Shown here: positions 1 through 9,766 of the stretch, piece by piece
Numbering within the stretch: the first letter of the stretch is position 1
Layout of the letters: every line of letters starts with the position of its first letter
Made by a program: the position numbers and the translations under genes
Origin: Pseudorasbora parva
Lineage: Eukaryota > Chordata > Actinopteri > Cypriniformes > Gobionidae
Length of the DNA stretch: 64,000 nt
Direction of reading: 5' to 3'
Assembly (NCBI RefSeq): GCF_024679245.1
Contig: NC_090187.1
Location: 20,457,995-20,521,994 of the forward strand
The notes under the pieces: generated by a model
Seen by the model: only the letters and a program-made list of their open reading frames with translations
What the model was told of the DNA's origin: nothing
Database searches by the model: none

Positions 1-658
1 CGGGCAAAAATCATGTTAATGGATAAGATTATTAACGTTACTGTAGCATGAAGCAATGCTAATGAGAGACGAGCTTGACAGCAGCGGAGCTTTTATTATG
101 CCACAAGGCACCGCTTCCGCTTCTTCCAGGGATGGGATGGTAGGAAAATTTTATATCACAATTATCAATATAATCACAGTTTTGTTCAAAAGAACTGATG
201 CACACATTGAAAAAACTTCAACAAGTTGAAAACCAACAAACGACAACTAAAACAAGCAGTTTTGCAGTTTTTTTAAAGCAAGATTCTATTATGTGGCATT
301 TCCTTCCTTATAATGGCCATCATCAGTAACAACCAGTGATGGAAGGGTCAATGTATAAACAACCCGCACCCGAACAACGTTTTCAGCTAACCCACCCGCT
401 CATTGGACCGCAAAAAAGAAAATATTGTAACGTTACCCGACCCGCCTCCTGGCCCGCATTTTTTTAATTTTGTAGATTGTTTTGTATGCTGCACAAAATG
501 GATTTATAAACTATAATTTATCAAATAAATGCATAAAATATAATAATTATTTATGTGGGGGAAAAAATCTGTGTGATGAGTGTACAATGAATATACATTA
601 TTACCCCTTAAATGTCAATCCTTAAAGGATTATTTCACCCTCAAATATTCACTCCTGA
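1..658. other. AT-rich stretch without recognised gene
   Basis: I see no coding frame of convincing composition. Around 340-450 there are short GC-rich blocks of repeated ACCCG-type words that resemble the terminal part of some fish DNA transposon, but I find no matching second end. Confidence 0.4.
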
Positions 659-798
659 AATAAAGATTCAAATGGTTATGAATCAGTGTTTGATTCATGA
701 TTCGGATCGCCAATGTCACGTGGTTTCAGCAGTTTGACACACGATCCGAATCATGAATCAATCTGTTGATTCACAACTATTTGAATCTTTATTTGAAG
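659..798. repeat. Foldback (hairpin) repeat
   Basis: Two arms of roughly 53 bases are imperfect reverse complements: the left arm begins AAATAAAGATTCAAAT and the right arm ends ATTTGAATCTTTATTT. Inner parts pair through TGATTCATGATTCGGATCG and its complement. The loop is about 33 bases. This looks like a MITE-type foldback element. Confidence 0.7.
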
Positions 799-1559
799 AT
801 TGAATACAAACACGGAAGAGAAGACAATGCTGAATAAAGTTGTAGTTTTTGTTATTTTTTGGACCAAAATGTATTTCCGATGCTTCAAGAGATTCTATTT
901 AACTAACTGATGTCACATATGGACTACTTTGATGATGTTTTTATTCCCTTTCTGGACATGGACAGTATAGCGTGCATACACATGCATACACTCTCGGACT
1001 AAATATAAAATATCTTAAACTGTGTTTTGAATATGAATGGAGGTCTTACGGATGTGGAACAACATTAGGGTAAGTCAATAATGATATAAATTTCGTTTTT
1101 GGATTAACTAACCCTTTAATAGTCTTTTCTGAACTTGTTTGTTCGTCTTAGGCTCAAAGCCACATGCTGTAAACTTTTCTTTGTGGAAGCTTCACGTTAA
1201 TTACAGGTGAGTGAGATCAAATATTTTAATTCTAAACTTTGTGTCCAATTATTTCCCAGACTTAGTTTTTGTATTGAGGTCAAAGTTAACTGGCTCCAAA
1301 GCTCCCTGCGATCGCTATGGGAGCTGGTTATGAAGACGATTCTGCAGATTTGTAGCGTTTCTCGCTATTGCAATGACTTTCTTTGCGCATGTTCTGCAGA
1401 CCGGGTGACCATCCCCAATTGAGTTTCCCTTAGGACTTAAGGTAAAAGCCAAAATATGACTATACCTGCCTCAGATTTGGTCCTTCAAGAATTACTTCAA
1501 AAATTCAAGGATTTACCCCGACTAATGAGTTAAAAATCGCAATAATCAAACACGGTTTT
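799..1559. other. Unassigned AT-rich DNA
   Basis: A TTAA-like MITE end (AACTAACCCTTTAAT) lies near 1110-1123. A short open frame at 1207-1422 has no recognisable domain and I do not call it a gene. Confidence 0.4.
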
Positions 1560-1711
1560 AAGTAAGGGATAATGTACACCCAGCCGGTTGTAATCGCAGA
1601 ATAAACCCCGACAGAGTGATAAGGACCCCGACATGAAGCGGAGGGGTCTTGCATCACTCTGAAGGGGTTTATTCTGCGATAACAACCGGCTGGGTGTACA
1701 TTATCCCGCTT
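1560..1711. repeat. Palindromic MITE end, long hairpin
   Basis: The left half (GGGATAATGTACACCCAGCC onward) and right half (ending GGCTGGGTGTACATTATCCC) are near-perfect reverse complements meeting near 1636, with arms of about 70 bases. Composition is markedly richer in GC than its surroundings. Confidence 0.8.
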
Positions 1712-2335
1712 ATTACACGGCTACTAGTCTCAAATAAATAATTTTTAGACACAAAATATTGTCTTGAGATTAATTATTTTATTAGCTCTTACGCAAAGCT
1801 TCTGCGAAGAAAAACAGTTCCAACCTGCTTTAAGCCTTTATCTATTGCTGAAGATTCGCCAAATGCCCATGCTAAATGTTGAAAATGAATGCTGAAACGG
1901 TTAGTTCACTCAAAAATGAAACCAAGACTATGATTTACTCACCCTCAAGTTATCATAGGTGACATTCTTCTTTCAGACAAATACAATCTGAGTTATATTT
2001 AAAAAGTCAAGGCTAATGTTAATCCAAGCAGTAGCTGTCCGTCAAATAACGTGCTCCACACGACTCCGATGGGTTAATAGAGCCTTCTGATTCGAATCGA
2101 TGCGTTTGTGTAAGAAAAATATCTATATTAAAAACTTTATAAAGGAAACCTGCCTTGAAGGCTTCCATTGTAACCCACGGCTGTTTAAGCCACAAGATGG
2201 CGCCAGCGTTAAGCATAGAAGTAGTACCATCGAAGATAACTCGTATTACCCGTATGAGCGGTTGTTATCTGGAAATAACATAACGCTGGAATGCGCGATT
2301 GACCAATCAGAATCAAGTATTTCACAGAGCCATGT
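1709..2335. repeat. MITE with TTATTACACGGCT ends, invaded by another repeat
   Basis: TTATTACACGGCT near 1711 and AGCCATGTAATAA near 2325 are inverted copies of each other. The stretch between is interrupted at about 1895-2220 by a second repeat starting with a GTTCACTCAAAAATGAAA-type MITE end. Related sequence to that second repeat recurs at 54840-55080. Boundaries of the inner insertion are approximate. Confidence 0.5.
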
Positions 2336-2984
2336 AATAAATAATAATAACATTTTAAGCAATAATACTAACCGTCAGTACATTTTATTGTGGTTTATTA
2401 TGAAACCGGTAATCATCCCATGTAAAATGCTGCATTCCAGGAAACCCATAACTTGTGTTTTTCCAACCTTCTACCTGTAAAAGTGTACTGGAACCTCAGT
2501 CAAACCTGTGACTTCCCACCCATGAACTCGTACTAGATCGATGTACTCAAGTTACGTGCTCTGACATCACATAGTCTGCAAAACAACATGGCAGCCCCCT
2601 GAGGATGTACAAATAATGCAAAATAAAAAGGTAAAACAGATTTTCCTCAACTTCCCTCAAACAAAGCAAAGAGTAAGCAACTATGGCAATAGAAATGATT
2701 GCAAATGAGCATTAGCCCCATACGGTCCACCATGATCTGTTTACATCTAGCTACCACAATTCCTTGTGCTTAGGCAGTCTGCAGTGACTTTGCCTGGAAC
2801 ACTACAAAGTCGTGGTTTAAAGTCATAACATACGGGCTCAAAAACTTGCCTGGAACACAGCACAAGTCATAGTAAAACACGATACTCATGGTAAATCAAA
2901 AAAAGAGATTTAAAAAATAAGACTAAATGTGTTGAGATATATATCAATGATTAGTCTTCTGTCTATAAATGTCTCCAAACAGTT
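2336..2984. other. Unassigned non-coding DNA
   Basis: No gene, exon with splice signals or clear terminal repeats are visible here. The open frames are short and of random composition. Confidence 0.4.
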
Positions 2985-2994
2985 GCCACCTTTG

Positions 2995-3521
2995 TAGCCT
3001 AGAAATCTAGACGCACCCTAGCGGCAGCAAATCTAATCTGCCCACGATTGTCGTCTAGCAACTCTCAATACCCTTCTGAGCTGTATTCGCCTAACTCTTG
3101 CCGGGCCAATCACATCGTGTATAGAGTCGGTGGGCGGGGCCATAATGACGACGGCCGAGTTGCGTGTGCATGCTTCTAGTAAACACAGAAACTGGCGAAC
3201 GGCGGTCTTTCGAATCAGCTTTGACCGCGATTTTGGAAGACTTGGAGTTAAGCTTTTCTCTGAGAAAAGAACAAAGAACGGCACTGAAGTCATTCTTAAA
3301 AAGGGAAGATGTGTTCGGAGTTTTGCTGACCAGATACAGCAAATGTTTAATCTATCAACAAGCTCTGTTTCACCTTCGTTGCTCTGCTTGGTGGTAGCGC
3401 TATCCTATCGCGTGCAGAGGGAGTTTAAAAGACAACCGTTTATCCCGCCCCTCAGATTGAGCCCTGTCAATGGTGAGTTTCCAGACCAAACATCTTGATG
3501 TGGGTCTGGCTTGTCAGGCTA
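2995..3521 (+). mobile_element. MULE-like element carrying a RecQ-like helicase fragment, copy a
   Basis: The element has termini TAGCCT and AGGCTA and is flanked by a near-perfect 9-bp duplication: GCCACCTTG on the right at 3522-3530, and the same word with one extra T on the left at 2985-2994. A 9-bp duplication is typical of Mutator-like (MULE) elements. In the + frame from about 3164 to 3397 it encodes a decayed piece of a RecQ-type superfamily 2 helicase: a motif 0-like block (SFSLRKEQRTALKSFL) followed by a degenerate Walker A (VLLTRYSKCLIYQ, expected near LPTGYGKSLIYQ). No transposase is present, so it is non-autonomous. Three other copies occur at 13647, 26749 and 55885. Confidence 0.75.
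3164..3397 (+). pseudogene. RecQ-like helicase N-terminal fragment inside the MULE-like element
   Basis: This 77-codon frame covers only helicase motif 0 and motif I and then leaves homology after LIYQ, ending in FHLRCSAWW. The Walker A lysine is kept but both glycines are lost (GYG to RYS), so it could not bind nucleotide normally. Copies b and d in this window retain the glycines that this one lost, which suggests all derive from one captured exon. A functional protein is unlikely. Confidence 0.6.
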
Positions 3522-3530
3522 GCCACCTTG

Positions 3531-4112
3531 TCTAATAAAAGATATATTATATTAAACTGTCTCTGGTGTTTCCATGGTTTCTACAAAATAAAACAGGGAA
3601 TCCCAAAAAAGTAACATATTTTAATCCTTTAATCATTATAAAGTAAATCACAAACGACTGGAAAAGTCATGTAAATTCATTGCTTAATAAGAGTGGAATC
3701 CCTGAAGAACATTCAGTTCATAATTTATTTATTTTTTATAAACTTAGTGATTTATTTTAATCCAAAAGAAAAAAACAAAAAAACAAAAAACAAACTGTAG
3801 ATGTAGATGTAGAGGAAACCTATTTGAATTTTGTTGAGGACTGTGGAGTCAGAAATGTTGAGAACTAATGCTCAAACTCATTTATAATGCCTGTAACCAT
3901 AGTGACAGGTAATATTAGGAAATTTCAAGATGTTACTTTGTCTCTTCAAAGTCAAAATGACATGGCAGTTAAGTGGAATAGGATGCTTTATGGAAATAAT
4001 AAGTTTGGATGTTTTACGACTACGAGGTCACAAAAAAAAAAAAAATCATGATTTGTTGACAACAAGATCAGGAATGTGTAGGACTCCTACAAAAGCAAGT
4101 GTTTTTTGTTTT

Positions 4113-4117
<5 letters not shown>
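3531..4117. other. AT-rich DNA without a gene
   Basis: I see poly-A-rich tracts near 3768-3795 and 4030-4045 and nothing with coding or repeat-terminus character. Confidence 0.4.

Positions 4118-4198
<81 letters not shown>
4118..4198. repeat. (TA)n microsatellite
   Basis: About 40 uninterrupted TA dinucleotides followed by a T run. The apparent Ile-Tyr proteins across it are artefacts. Confidence 0.95.
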
Positions 4199-4206
<8 letters not shown>

Positions 4207-4678
4207 TTATAACTACATGCCATTTTTGTTCAAGTTAGCATTTCCCCCTATTCCTCCTCAAACACTTAACATGGTTTTTGTCTCACTCAATGACCGCATT
4301 TCTTTTATTTCTAATAACCTCAGAAAGATTGACAGCTACAACAATATTAATACCTGCAAACTGACAAGTGGTGAAAAAGGTGACATGTTTCCAAATTAAA
4401 TACTTTTAGGGGAACTGGGGCATTGCTTCCCAGTAGTTTGTGTTTTTAACATGTAAACGGAGCATTTTGGAGCGCTCTGACAAGAAAATTAAGGTAAAAG
4501 ATAACATTTGTTTCATGTAAAAACATTTACACTATAGCTCTGGACATAGTCACAAATGTCACAATTTGATTTGATTAACTTTGGGCCCATCAGGGAGAGT
4601 ACATAGCAAATTGTATGTACTGTAAAATTTATTGGGGGGGGGGGGGGGTAATTATGAAGTAATATTCTCATCAGTGTT
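4199..4678. repeat. Left flank of the DIRS insertion, part of an interspersed repeat
   Basis: The segment from about 4580 to 4678, including a 15-G run at 4634-4648, matches the reverse complement of about 18105-18190. That second locus continues straight into sequence found to the right of the DIRS element at 10002-10065, so it represents the uninterrupted target. Confidence 0.65.
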
Positions 4679-4886
4679 CCCTTTATCGAGGGAACTCAAC
4701 ACTGCGTCGTCGAGTGACGACACTCTGGGAACGCCCCCAGCGTGACGGCTCTGAAGTATGAATGAAATCAGCCACCAATCCGATTGGTGCAACGTCATGA
4801 CGTAGTGGGCGACGGCGTACGCGGAAGCTATAAGAAGGCGCCGCCCCAAACACAGACAGTCTTTGCTCTTCAGCGAGGCGCTCTGT
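4679..4886 (+). repeat. DIRS-A left inverted terminal repeat
   Basis: It is the reverse complement of about 9767-10001 with few mismatches from the CACTGCGTCGTCGAGTGACG block to the CAGACAG block. The outermost 20 or so bases differ between the two ends: the left starts CCCTTTATCGAGGGAAC, while the right end carries CCCTCTCAGGGAAC. Such asymmetric outer ends are normal in DIRS1-type elements. Confidence 0.9.
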
Positions 4887-4939
4887 GTGAATATTGTTTG
4901 TCTATTTACTGTTGTCTTTCCCAGTCCTTATTATTAAGC

Positions 4940-6416
4940 ATGGCAAGCGAGCAGTTCAGAAGGTGTGTTCATCCGTGCCCGCGCTACATTACGGGCTCTG
5001 ACACACACCAGCTGTGTGTGCAGTGTCTCGGGGCGCAGCACGCTCAGGCGGCGCTTGAGGGTGCCGCCTGCAGCGAGTGTGAGAGGCTTCCACTCCGGGT
5101 GCTGTGCTCACGGCTGGCCATGTTCACTGAGAGCGGCCAGGCTCGCAAGCCTCGTGGATCTGGTCCCGCGACTGTCGAGGCAGCGCGGCGGCGTAGATCC
5201 TGGGGCTCACAACTGGATCTCACGACGGGAGGCGGGCATGCTGAGGCATCTTCCCAATCCTCGTCCGATGATTCAGACGCTCTTCCGCCTCGTGAGGAAG
5301 CCCGCGCTGCGGCTTCTTCCCACGAGGTCGATAACCCAGTGCTGATGCTGTCTGATTCCGAGGGGACAGATCAGTTCAGCCTGGAGGCGGGCGGAGTGCA
5401 GGTGAATTCACCTCTTCACTCTCCCGCTCAAGAAGAGCTTGTGGACGTGCTGACACGTGCTGTGGCCAAACTCAACATCGACTGGCCACAGGAAGAGGTG
5501 GAAGTCCAGCCTGTGAGCAGGTTGGATGGACGCTTCTTCAAAAAGCGTGTTCAGCCGCCACGCATGGGCTTGCCATTTTTCCCGTTTTTTGCACAATGAG
5601 TTGTGCAAATCCTGGGGAAAACCGTACTCGTCGCGCCTATCGACACCCCCAGTTCTCGGCTTCGGGTGTGTTGTGGGCGCGGCTGAGGCTGGCTATGGGA
5701 CGCTGCCTCGCGTCGAGGAGGCGTTAGCGAGCTATCTGTCTCCCGAGGCAGCAGCGTCCCTGAAAGCCCCTGTCCTGCCCACCAAGCCATGCAGGGACAC
5801 GTCGTCCCTCGTGGGCAGGGCTTACCGAGCGGCCGGGAGAGCTGGTAGTTGTCTGCACACCATGGCGGTACTGCAGGCCTACCAAGCTGAGCTCCTCAAG
5901 GAGCTCGATGAGGGAGAGGGTCCGTCACCGGACGATATTACAGAGCTGCGGAAAGCTACCGACTTGTCTCTCCGCGTCACCAAAGAGACGGCCCGTGCTA
6001 TCGGCCGCTCTATGGCTGGCATGGTGTGCGTGGAGAGACACCTCTGGTTGAACCTATCGGGGATGAAGGAGAAATCCTTTCTTCTGGATTCCCCGATAGC
6101 TCCTGTGGGTCTCTTCGGCGACGCAGTCAACAGCGTCGTCGAGAGATTCCAGGAGGTGAGGAAGCATTCGGCGGCTTTCCGGCAGTACCTCCCTCGCCGC
6201 CAGGGGCCTCCTGTAGCCAGCAGGGAGGTCTCTGGTGGCCAGTCCCGGCCCTCCGCCAGTGCCCATAGGCAGGCGCAGAAGGAGAGCGTCGCTTCCCGCG
6301 CCCCTCCCGAGGGAGCCTGGCAAAGGAGGCGACGTTCTCGCCAGAAGTTTTCTAAGCCGAAGGGCGACTTGAGGGAAGTCCTTCAGGCGAAGAAGGCTTC
6401 TGGCAAGCGGTCCTAG
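4940..6416 (+). CDS. DIRS-A gag-like protein, split by an apparent 1-bp frameshift
   Basis: This is the putative structural protein that would package the RNA. The chosen ATG at 4940 lies just past the terminal repeat; an in-frame ATG at 4784 lies inside the repeat and is less likely. The N-terminus has paired Cys/His residues (C9, C13, H23, C26-x2-C29, H34, C44-x2-C47) around CLGAQHAQAAL, which recurs in the DIRS-B copies here as CLGLEHAEVAF and CLGLQHAEAAF and probably binds metal. An acidic, serine-rich middle follows. The first frame stops at 5597-5599; the second frame, open to 6416, continues conserved gag sequence (HNELCKSWGKPYSSR). The break falls at a six-T run at 5585-5590, where one T too many explains it. 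Ignoring the extra base, the length is about 491 residues. The C-terminus is basic. Confidence 0.8.
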
Positions 6417-6598
6417 CTGCGGCGGGATCGCTCAGAGCTGGCCCTCCCGGGGGCGGACGACCGAGGTCGTTCCGAACCCGCAGCTCTGGGGAAATCGATG
6501 CTGCGTTCCCGCCGTTAACAACGCTTCGGGCCTCATCGATTTCCTGCGTACGTGCGCCGTCCCAGCCGCCTCGAATTCGACTTGCGGCGGGGCAGCGA

Positions 6599-8584
6599 AT
6601 GCGTGCGCACACCGAAAATCCTCCCCGACTAAGCTCTGCCGGGTGGCCGCTTCAGGGGTTCGGGCAGGAGGTTCGGTGGGTACCAGAGACCAGCCTCGAG
6701 AGGCTGGTTCCCCTAGTAGAATATATCGGCGCATGGTCATGCCTCCCGAATATTTCTGCTTGGGTCCTGAGTACAGTGGGAAGGGGGTACAGATTACAGT
6801 TCAGAGCTCCCCCACCGAAGTTCAGCGGTGTGGTCTGGACCGTGGTCCCCCCGGCCCAGAGGCAGGTTATGGAACAAGAAGTGCAGTCTCTGGTGGTCAA
6901 GGAGGCGATAGAGAAGGTCCCTCCGCCAGACAGGGAGTCGGGCTTTTACAGCCGCTATTTCATTGTTCCCAAAAAGGGTGGAGGCTTACGTCCAATATTA
7001 GATCTGAGGTACTTGAATCGGTCTCTGAGGAGATTCAGGTTCAAGATGCTCACAATTCAAATGATTGTGGGCCTGATCCAGTTCGAGGACTGGTTCATCA
7101 CGATAGATCTAAAGGACGCATACTTTCATGTCTCCATCCCTCCTGCCCACAGGAAGTTCCTGAGGTTCGCTTTCGGGGGCGAAGCGTACCAATATCGGGT
7201 ACTTCCTTTCGGTCTAGCTCTTTCCCCTCGCACCTTCACAAAGTGCATAGATGCGGCTCTGGCCCCGATGAGGCTGCAGGGCATCCGTGTACTGAATTAT
7301 ATCGACGACTGGCTCATTATGGCACAGTCACGCGAGATGGCGATTCGGCATCGAGATGTCGTTTTAGCCCATCTCAGGTGCTTGGGGCTGAGACTAAACA
7401 TGGCCAAAAGCGTGTTAACACCCGCCCAGAGGACCACGTTCCTCGGTGTAGTATGGGACTCAACCTCGATGCGAGCGAGCATGTCTCCCGCACGGGTGGG
7501 TTCCATACTGGCGGAGGTCTCAGGAATGAAGCTAGGCCACAGCCGCACTGTGAAGCAGTTTCAGAGACTGCTGGGACTCATGGCAGCAGCGTCCAACGTG
7601 ATTCTGTTCGGCCTGCTATACATGAGGCCCCTCCAGTGGTGGCTAGGGACCAAGGGGTTCTCCTCGAGAGGAAAACCTTTCCGTATGATCAGGGTAACGC
7701 GCAGATGCATTCGTTCCCTCGTCATATGGAAAAATCTGAGGTTCCTGTCCCAAGGGCCTGTGTTAGGAGCGTTATGTTGCAGGAAGATCCTTTCAACAGA
7801 CGCCTCCCTCACGGGCTGGGGCGCGGTCATGGAAGGCCGGTTCATGAGGGGTCTGTGGGGACCCCAACATTCCTCCTGGCACATTAATTGCTTGGAAATG
7901 TTGGCGGTTTACAAAGCTTTGAGGAGCTTTCTCCCGGACCTTCACGGCCACCATGTCCTGATACGATCCGACAACATGTCAGTGGTATCGTATCTGAATC
8001 ACCAGGGGGGTTTGAGGTCGCACCCACTATGCAGGTTGGCGCATCAGATCCTCCTGTGGTCCCAGGGGAAACTGTCGTCTCTCAGAGCGATGTATATCCC
8101 AGGGGACCAGAACCAGGGAGCAGACGTCCTGTCGAGGCAGGGGCTGAGGCCCGGGGAGTGGCGGCTCCACCCAGAGGTGGTGGAGGCCATGTGCGAGAGG
8201 TTCCGCCCAGTGGAAGTGGATCTGTTTGCATCTCTAGAAACGACCCACTGCCCGCTGTGGTTCGGCCTCAGGCCTCCGGCCCCGTTGGGGCTGGATGCCA
8301 TGACACAGACGTGGCCGAGGCAGCGTCTGTACGCATTTCCCCCGATCATTCTGCTCCCGGGAGTTCTAGAGCGAGTCCGCCGGGAGGGCATCAGCCTCCT
8401 ATTAGTGGCACCCCGGTGGCCGTCCCGAGCTTGGTTCTCCGACATTGTGGCACTTCTAGACGGAACCCCATGGCAGGTCCCTCTGAGGAGGGATCTGCTG
8501 TCTCAGGCAGGGGGAGTGATATTCCACCCCAGGCCAGAGTTTTGGGACCTCTGGGTCTGGCCCTTGAGGGGGCACAGTACCTAG
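6599..8584 (+). CDS. DIRS-A reverse transcriptase / RNase H / methyltransferase-like polyprotein
   Basis: The 661-residue frame copies element RNA into DNA and degrades the template. RT motifs are in order: LRPILDLRYLN (about 130-140), ITIDLKDAY with catalytic D170, VLPFGLALSP (201-210), and YIDD at 234-237. RNase H follows with STDAS (D401), CLEML (E433), RSDNM (D458) and GADV (D509), so all four acidic residues are present. Residues 530-661 (VDLFAS through FWDLWVWPL) match the C-terminal region of DIRS polyproteins usually described as a Dam-like methyltransferase domain. The ATG at 6599 is the first in frame after gag stops, but an upstream start in the 182-base gap cannot be excluded. The 3' end overlaps the recombinase frame. 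No frameshift or stop is seen, so this looks recently active. Confidence 0.92.
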   Translation: MRAHTENPPRLSSAGWPLQGFGQEVRWVPETSLERLVPLVEYIGAWSCLPNISAWVLSTVGRGYRLQFRAPPPKFSGVVWTVVPPAQRQVMEQEVQSLVVKEAIEKVPPPDRESGFYSRYFIVPKKGGGLRPILDLRYLNRSLRRFRFKMLTIQMIVGLIQFEDWFITIDLKDAYFHVSIPPAHRKFLRFAFGGEAYQYRVLPFGLALSPRTFTKCIDAALAPMRLQGIRVLNYIDDWLIMAQSREMAIRHRDVVLAHLRCLGLRLNMAKSVLTPAQRTTFLGVVWDSTSMRASMSPARVGSILAEVSGMKLGHSRTVKQFQRLLGLMAAASNVILFGLLYMRPLQWWLGTKGFSSRGKPFRMIRVTRRCIRSLVIWKNLRFLSQGPVLGALCCRKILSTDASLTGWGAVMEGRFMRGLWGPQHSSWHINCLEMLAVYKALRSFLPDLHGHHVLIRSDNMSVVSYLNHQGGLRSHPLCRLAHQILLWSQGKLSSLRAMYIPGDQNQGADVLSRQGLRPGEWRLHPEVVEAMCERFRPVEVDLFASLETTHCPLWFGLRPPAPLGLDAMTQTWPRQRLYAFPPIILLPGVLERVRREGISLLLVAPRWPSRAWFSDIVALLDGTPWQVPLRRDLLSQAGGVIFHPRPEFWDLWVWPLRGHST

Positions 8585-9570
8585 AGGAGGGTCTGCCACA
8601 AGAGGTCGTAGAGACCATTCTCAGCTCTAGGGCTTCCTCTACGAGGAAACTGTATAACCTGAAGTGGAATGTCTTCACTGGCTGGTGTAGAGAAAAGGGG
8701 GTGAACCCAGTTGACTGCGCAGTCGCCTCAGTGCTGGAGTTCCTTCAAGACCGTTTCTCCGCCGGTTTGACCCCATCCACTCTGAAGGTGTATGTGGCAG
8801 CCATAGGGGCTTTCCACTCGCCTTTGGAAGGGGGCCCGCTGGGCAGACACCACTTGGTTGTATGGTTTCTCCGTGGGGCTAGGAGACTGAGTCCCAGCTT
8901 GGGATCTGGCAGTGGTTTCAGCCAAGGGCTGGCTGAGGCCCCCTTCGAACCATTGGAGTCGGCTGAGGCGAGAAATCTGACTCTGAAGGTAGCTTTTCTC
9001 CTCGCTATCACGTCTCTGAGGAGAGTGGGGGACCTCCAGGCCTTGGCGGTCACGCCAACCTGCTTGGAGTTTGCCCCAGGCGGGGTGAAAGCTATCTTGC
9101 ACACCAGACCGGGCTACGTGCCCAAAGTCCCATCTACGGGGATGGGGTCAGTATTTCTTCAGGCTTTTCATCCTCCGCCTCACGCGATGACAGAGGAAGC
9201 TAAGCTGCACCTGCTCTGCCCGGTTAGGGCATTGAGGGTCTATCTGGACAGGTCAGCCCATTGGAGGAAGTCGGACCAGCTTTTGGTGTGCTTTGGCCCC
9301 CCTAAGAAAGGGTTGCCTGCGGCAAGACAGACTATTAGTAACTGGATCGTGCAGGCTATAGCCACGGCTTATCGGGTGCGCAATATGCCTTCACCCATGG
9401 CCGTGAGGGCTCACTCTACGAGGGGCTTGGCATCCTCGGTGGCTCTCCTTTCAGGAGCCTCACTTATTGAGATTTGTGAGGCGGCAGGTTGGGCTAATCC
9501 ACACACCTTTATACGATTTTATAAGCTGGACCTCCCGGCTATGCCGGGTGCTAGAGTGCTTGCATCCTGA
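8470..9570 (+). CDS. DIRS-A tyrosine recombinase
   Basis: This enzyme would integrate the circular DNA copy in place of a DDE integrase. The 366-residue product from the ATG at 8470 has an N-terminal helical DNA-binding region (STRKLYNLKWNVFTGWC and following, about 57-73) and a C-terminal catalytic domain. The catalytic set is complete: R185 in LRRVGDL, H315-x2-R318 in RAHSTRG, W341 in AAGWANP, and nucleophile Y351 in IRFYKLD. The frame is open a further 582 bases upstream to 7888, but that part overlaps the RT frame and its Pro/Ser/Gly-rich product shows no domain, so I start at 8470. The true start, or a fusion by frameshifting, is uncertain. Confidence 0.88.
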   Translation: MAGPSEEGSAVSGRGSDIPPQARVLGPLGLALEGAQYLEEGLPQEVVETILSSRASSTRKLYNLKWNVFTGWCREKGVNPVDCAVASVLEFLQDRFSAGLTPSTLKVYVAAIGAFHSPLEGGPLGRHHLVVWFLRGARRLSPSLGSGSGFSQGLAEAPFEPLESAEARNLTLKVAFLLAITSLRRVGDLQALAVTPTCLEFAPGGVKAILHTRPGYVPKVPSTGMGSVFLQAFHPPPHAMTEEAKLHLLCPVRALRVYLDRSAHWRKSDQLLVCFGPPKKGLPAARQTISNWIVQAIATAYRVRNMPSPMAVRAHSTRGLASSVALLSGASLIEICEAAGWANPHTFIRFYKLDLPAMPGARVLAS

Positions 9571-9634
9571 GTGTGCCTGGTTCCCAGCTTCACGCCAGGA
9601 TGTGCGTGTTTCGGTGTGGCATAGTGGGTATTAA

Positions 9635-9753
9635 CGTTCCCAGAGTGTCGTCACTCGACGACGCAGTGTTGAGTTCCCTCGATAAAGGGAACGTCTCGGG
9701 TTACTATTGTAACCCTTGTTCCCTGAGAGGGAAGGAGACACTGCGTCTCGTCG
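9635..9753 (+). repeat. DIRS-A internal complementary region
   Basis: The first half (9635-9692) is an exact reverse complement of the left element end. The second half (about 9693-9753) is the reverse complement of the right end (CTCGGGTTACTATTGTAACC and onward). They meet at a single AAC (9690-9692), the complement of the terminal GTT. The segment therefore mirrors a circle junction of the two ends, the defining DIRS1 feature thought to template end replication. Confidence 0.9.
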
Positions 9754-9766
9754 CCACACCTACACG

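Noticed and set aside
3033..3342. Minus-strand frames over the helicase-bearing element
   Set aside because: Only the opposite strand shows helicase motifs. The same antisense frames recur in the sister copies because the DNA is repeated, not because they are coding.
4118..4198. Open frames of Ile-Tyr or Cys-Val/Thr-His repeats over microsatellites (also near 14300, 20600, 21000, 22700, 40900, 55600)
   Set aside because: They are translations of TA and CA/GT dinucleotide repeats without start context or flanking domains.
6643..7887. 414-codon frame overlapping the DIRS-A RT frame
   Set aside because: The product has no recognised domain, and the overlapping frame has a complete RT/RNase H. 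It is kept only as a finding about frame openness.
8044..9104. Minus-strand frames across the DIRS-A RT and recombinase
   Set aside because: They are antisense shadows of well-supported coding frames in GC-rich DNA.
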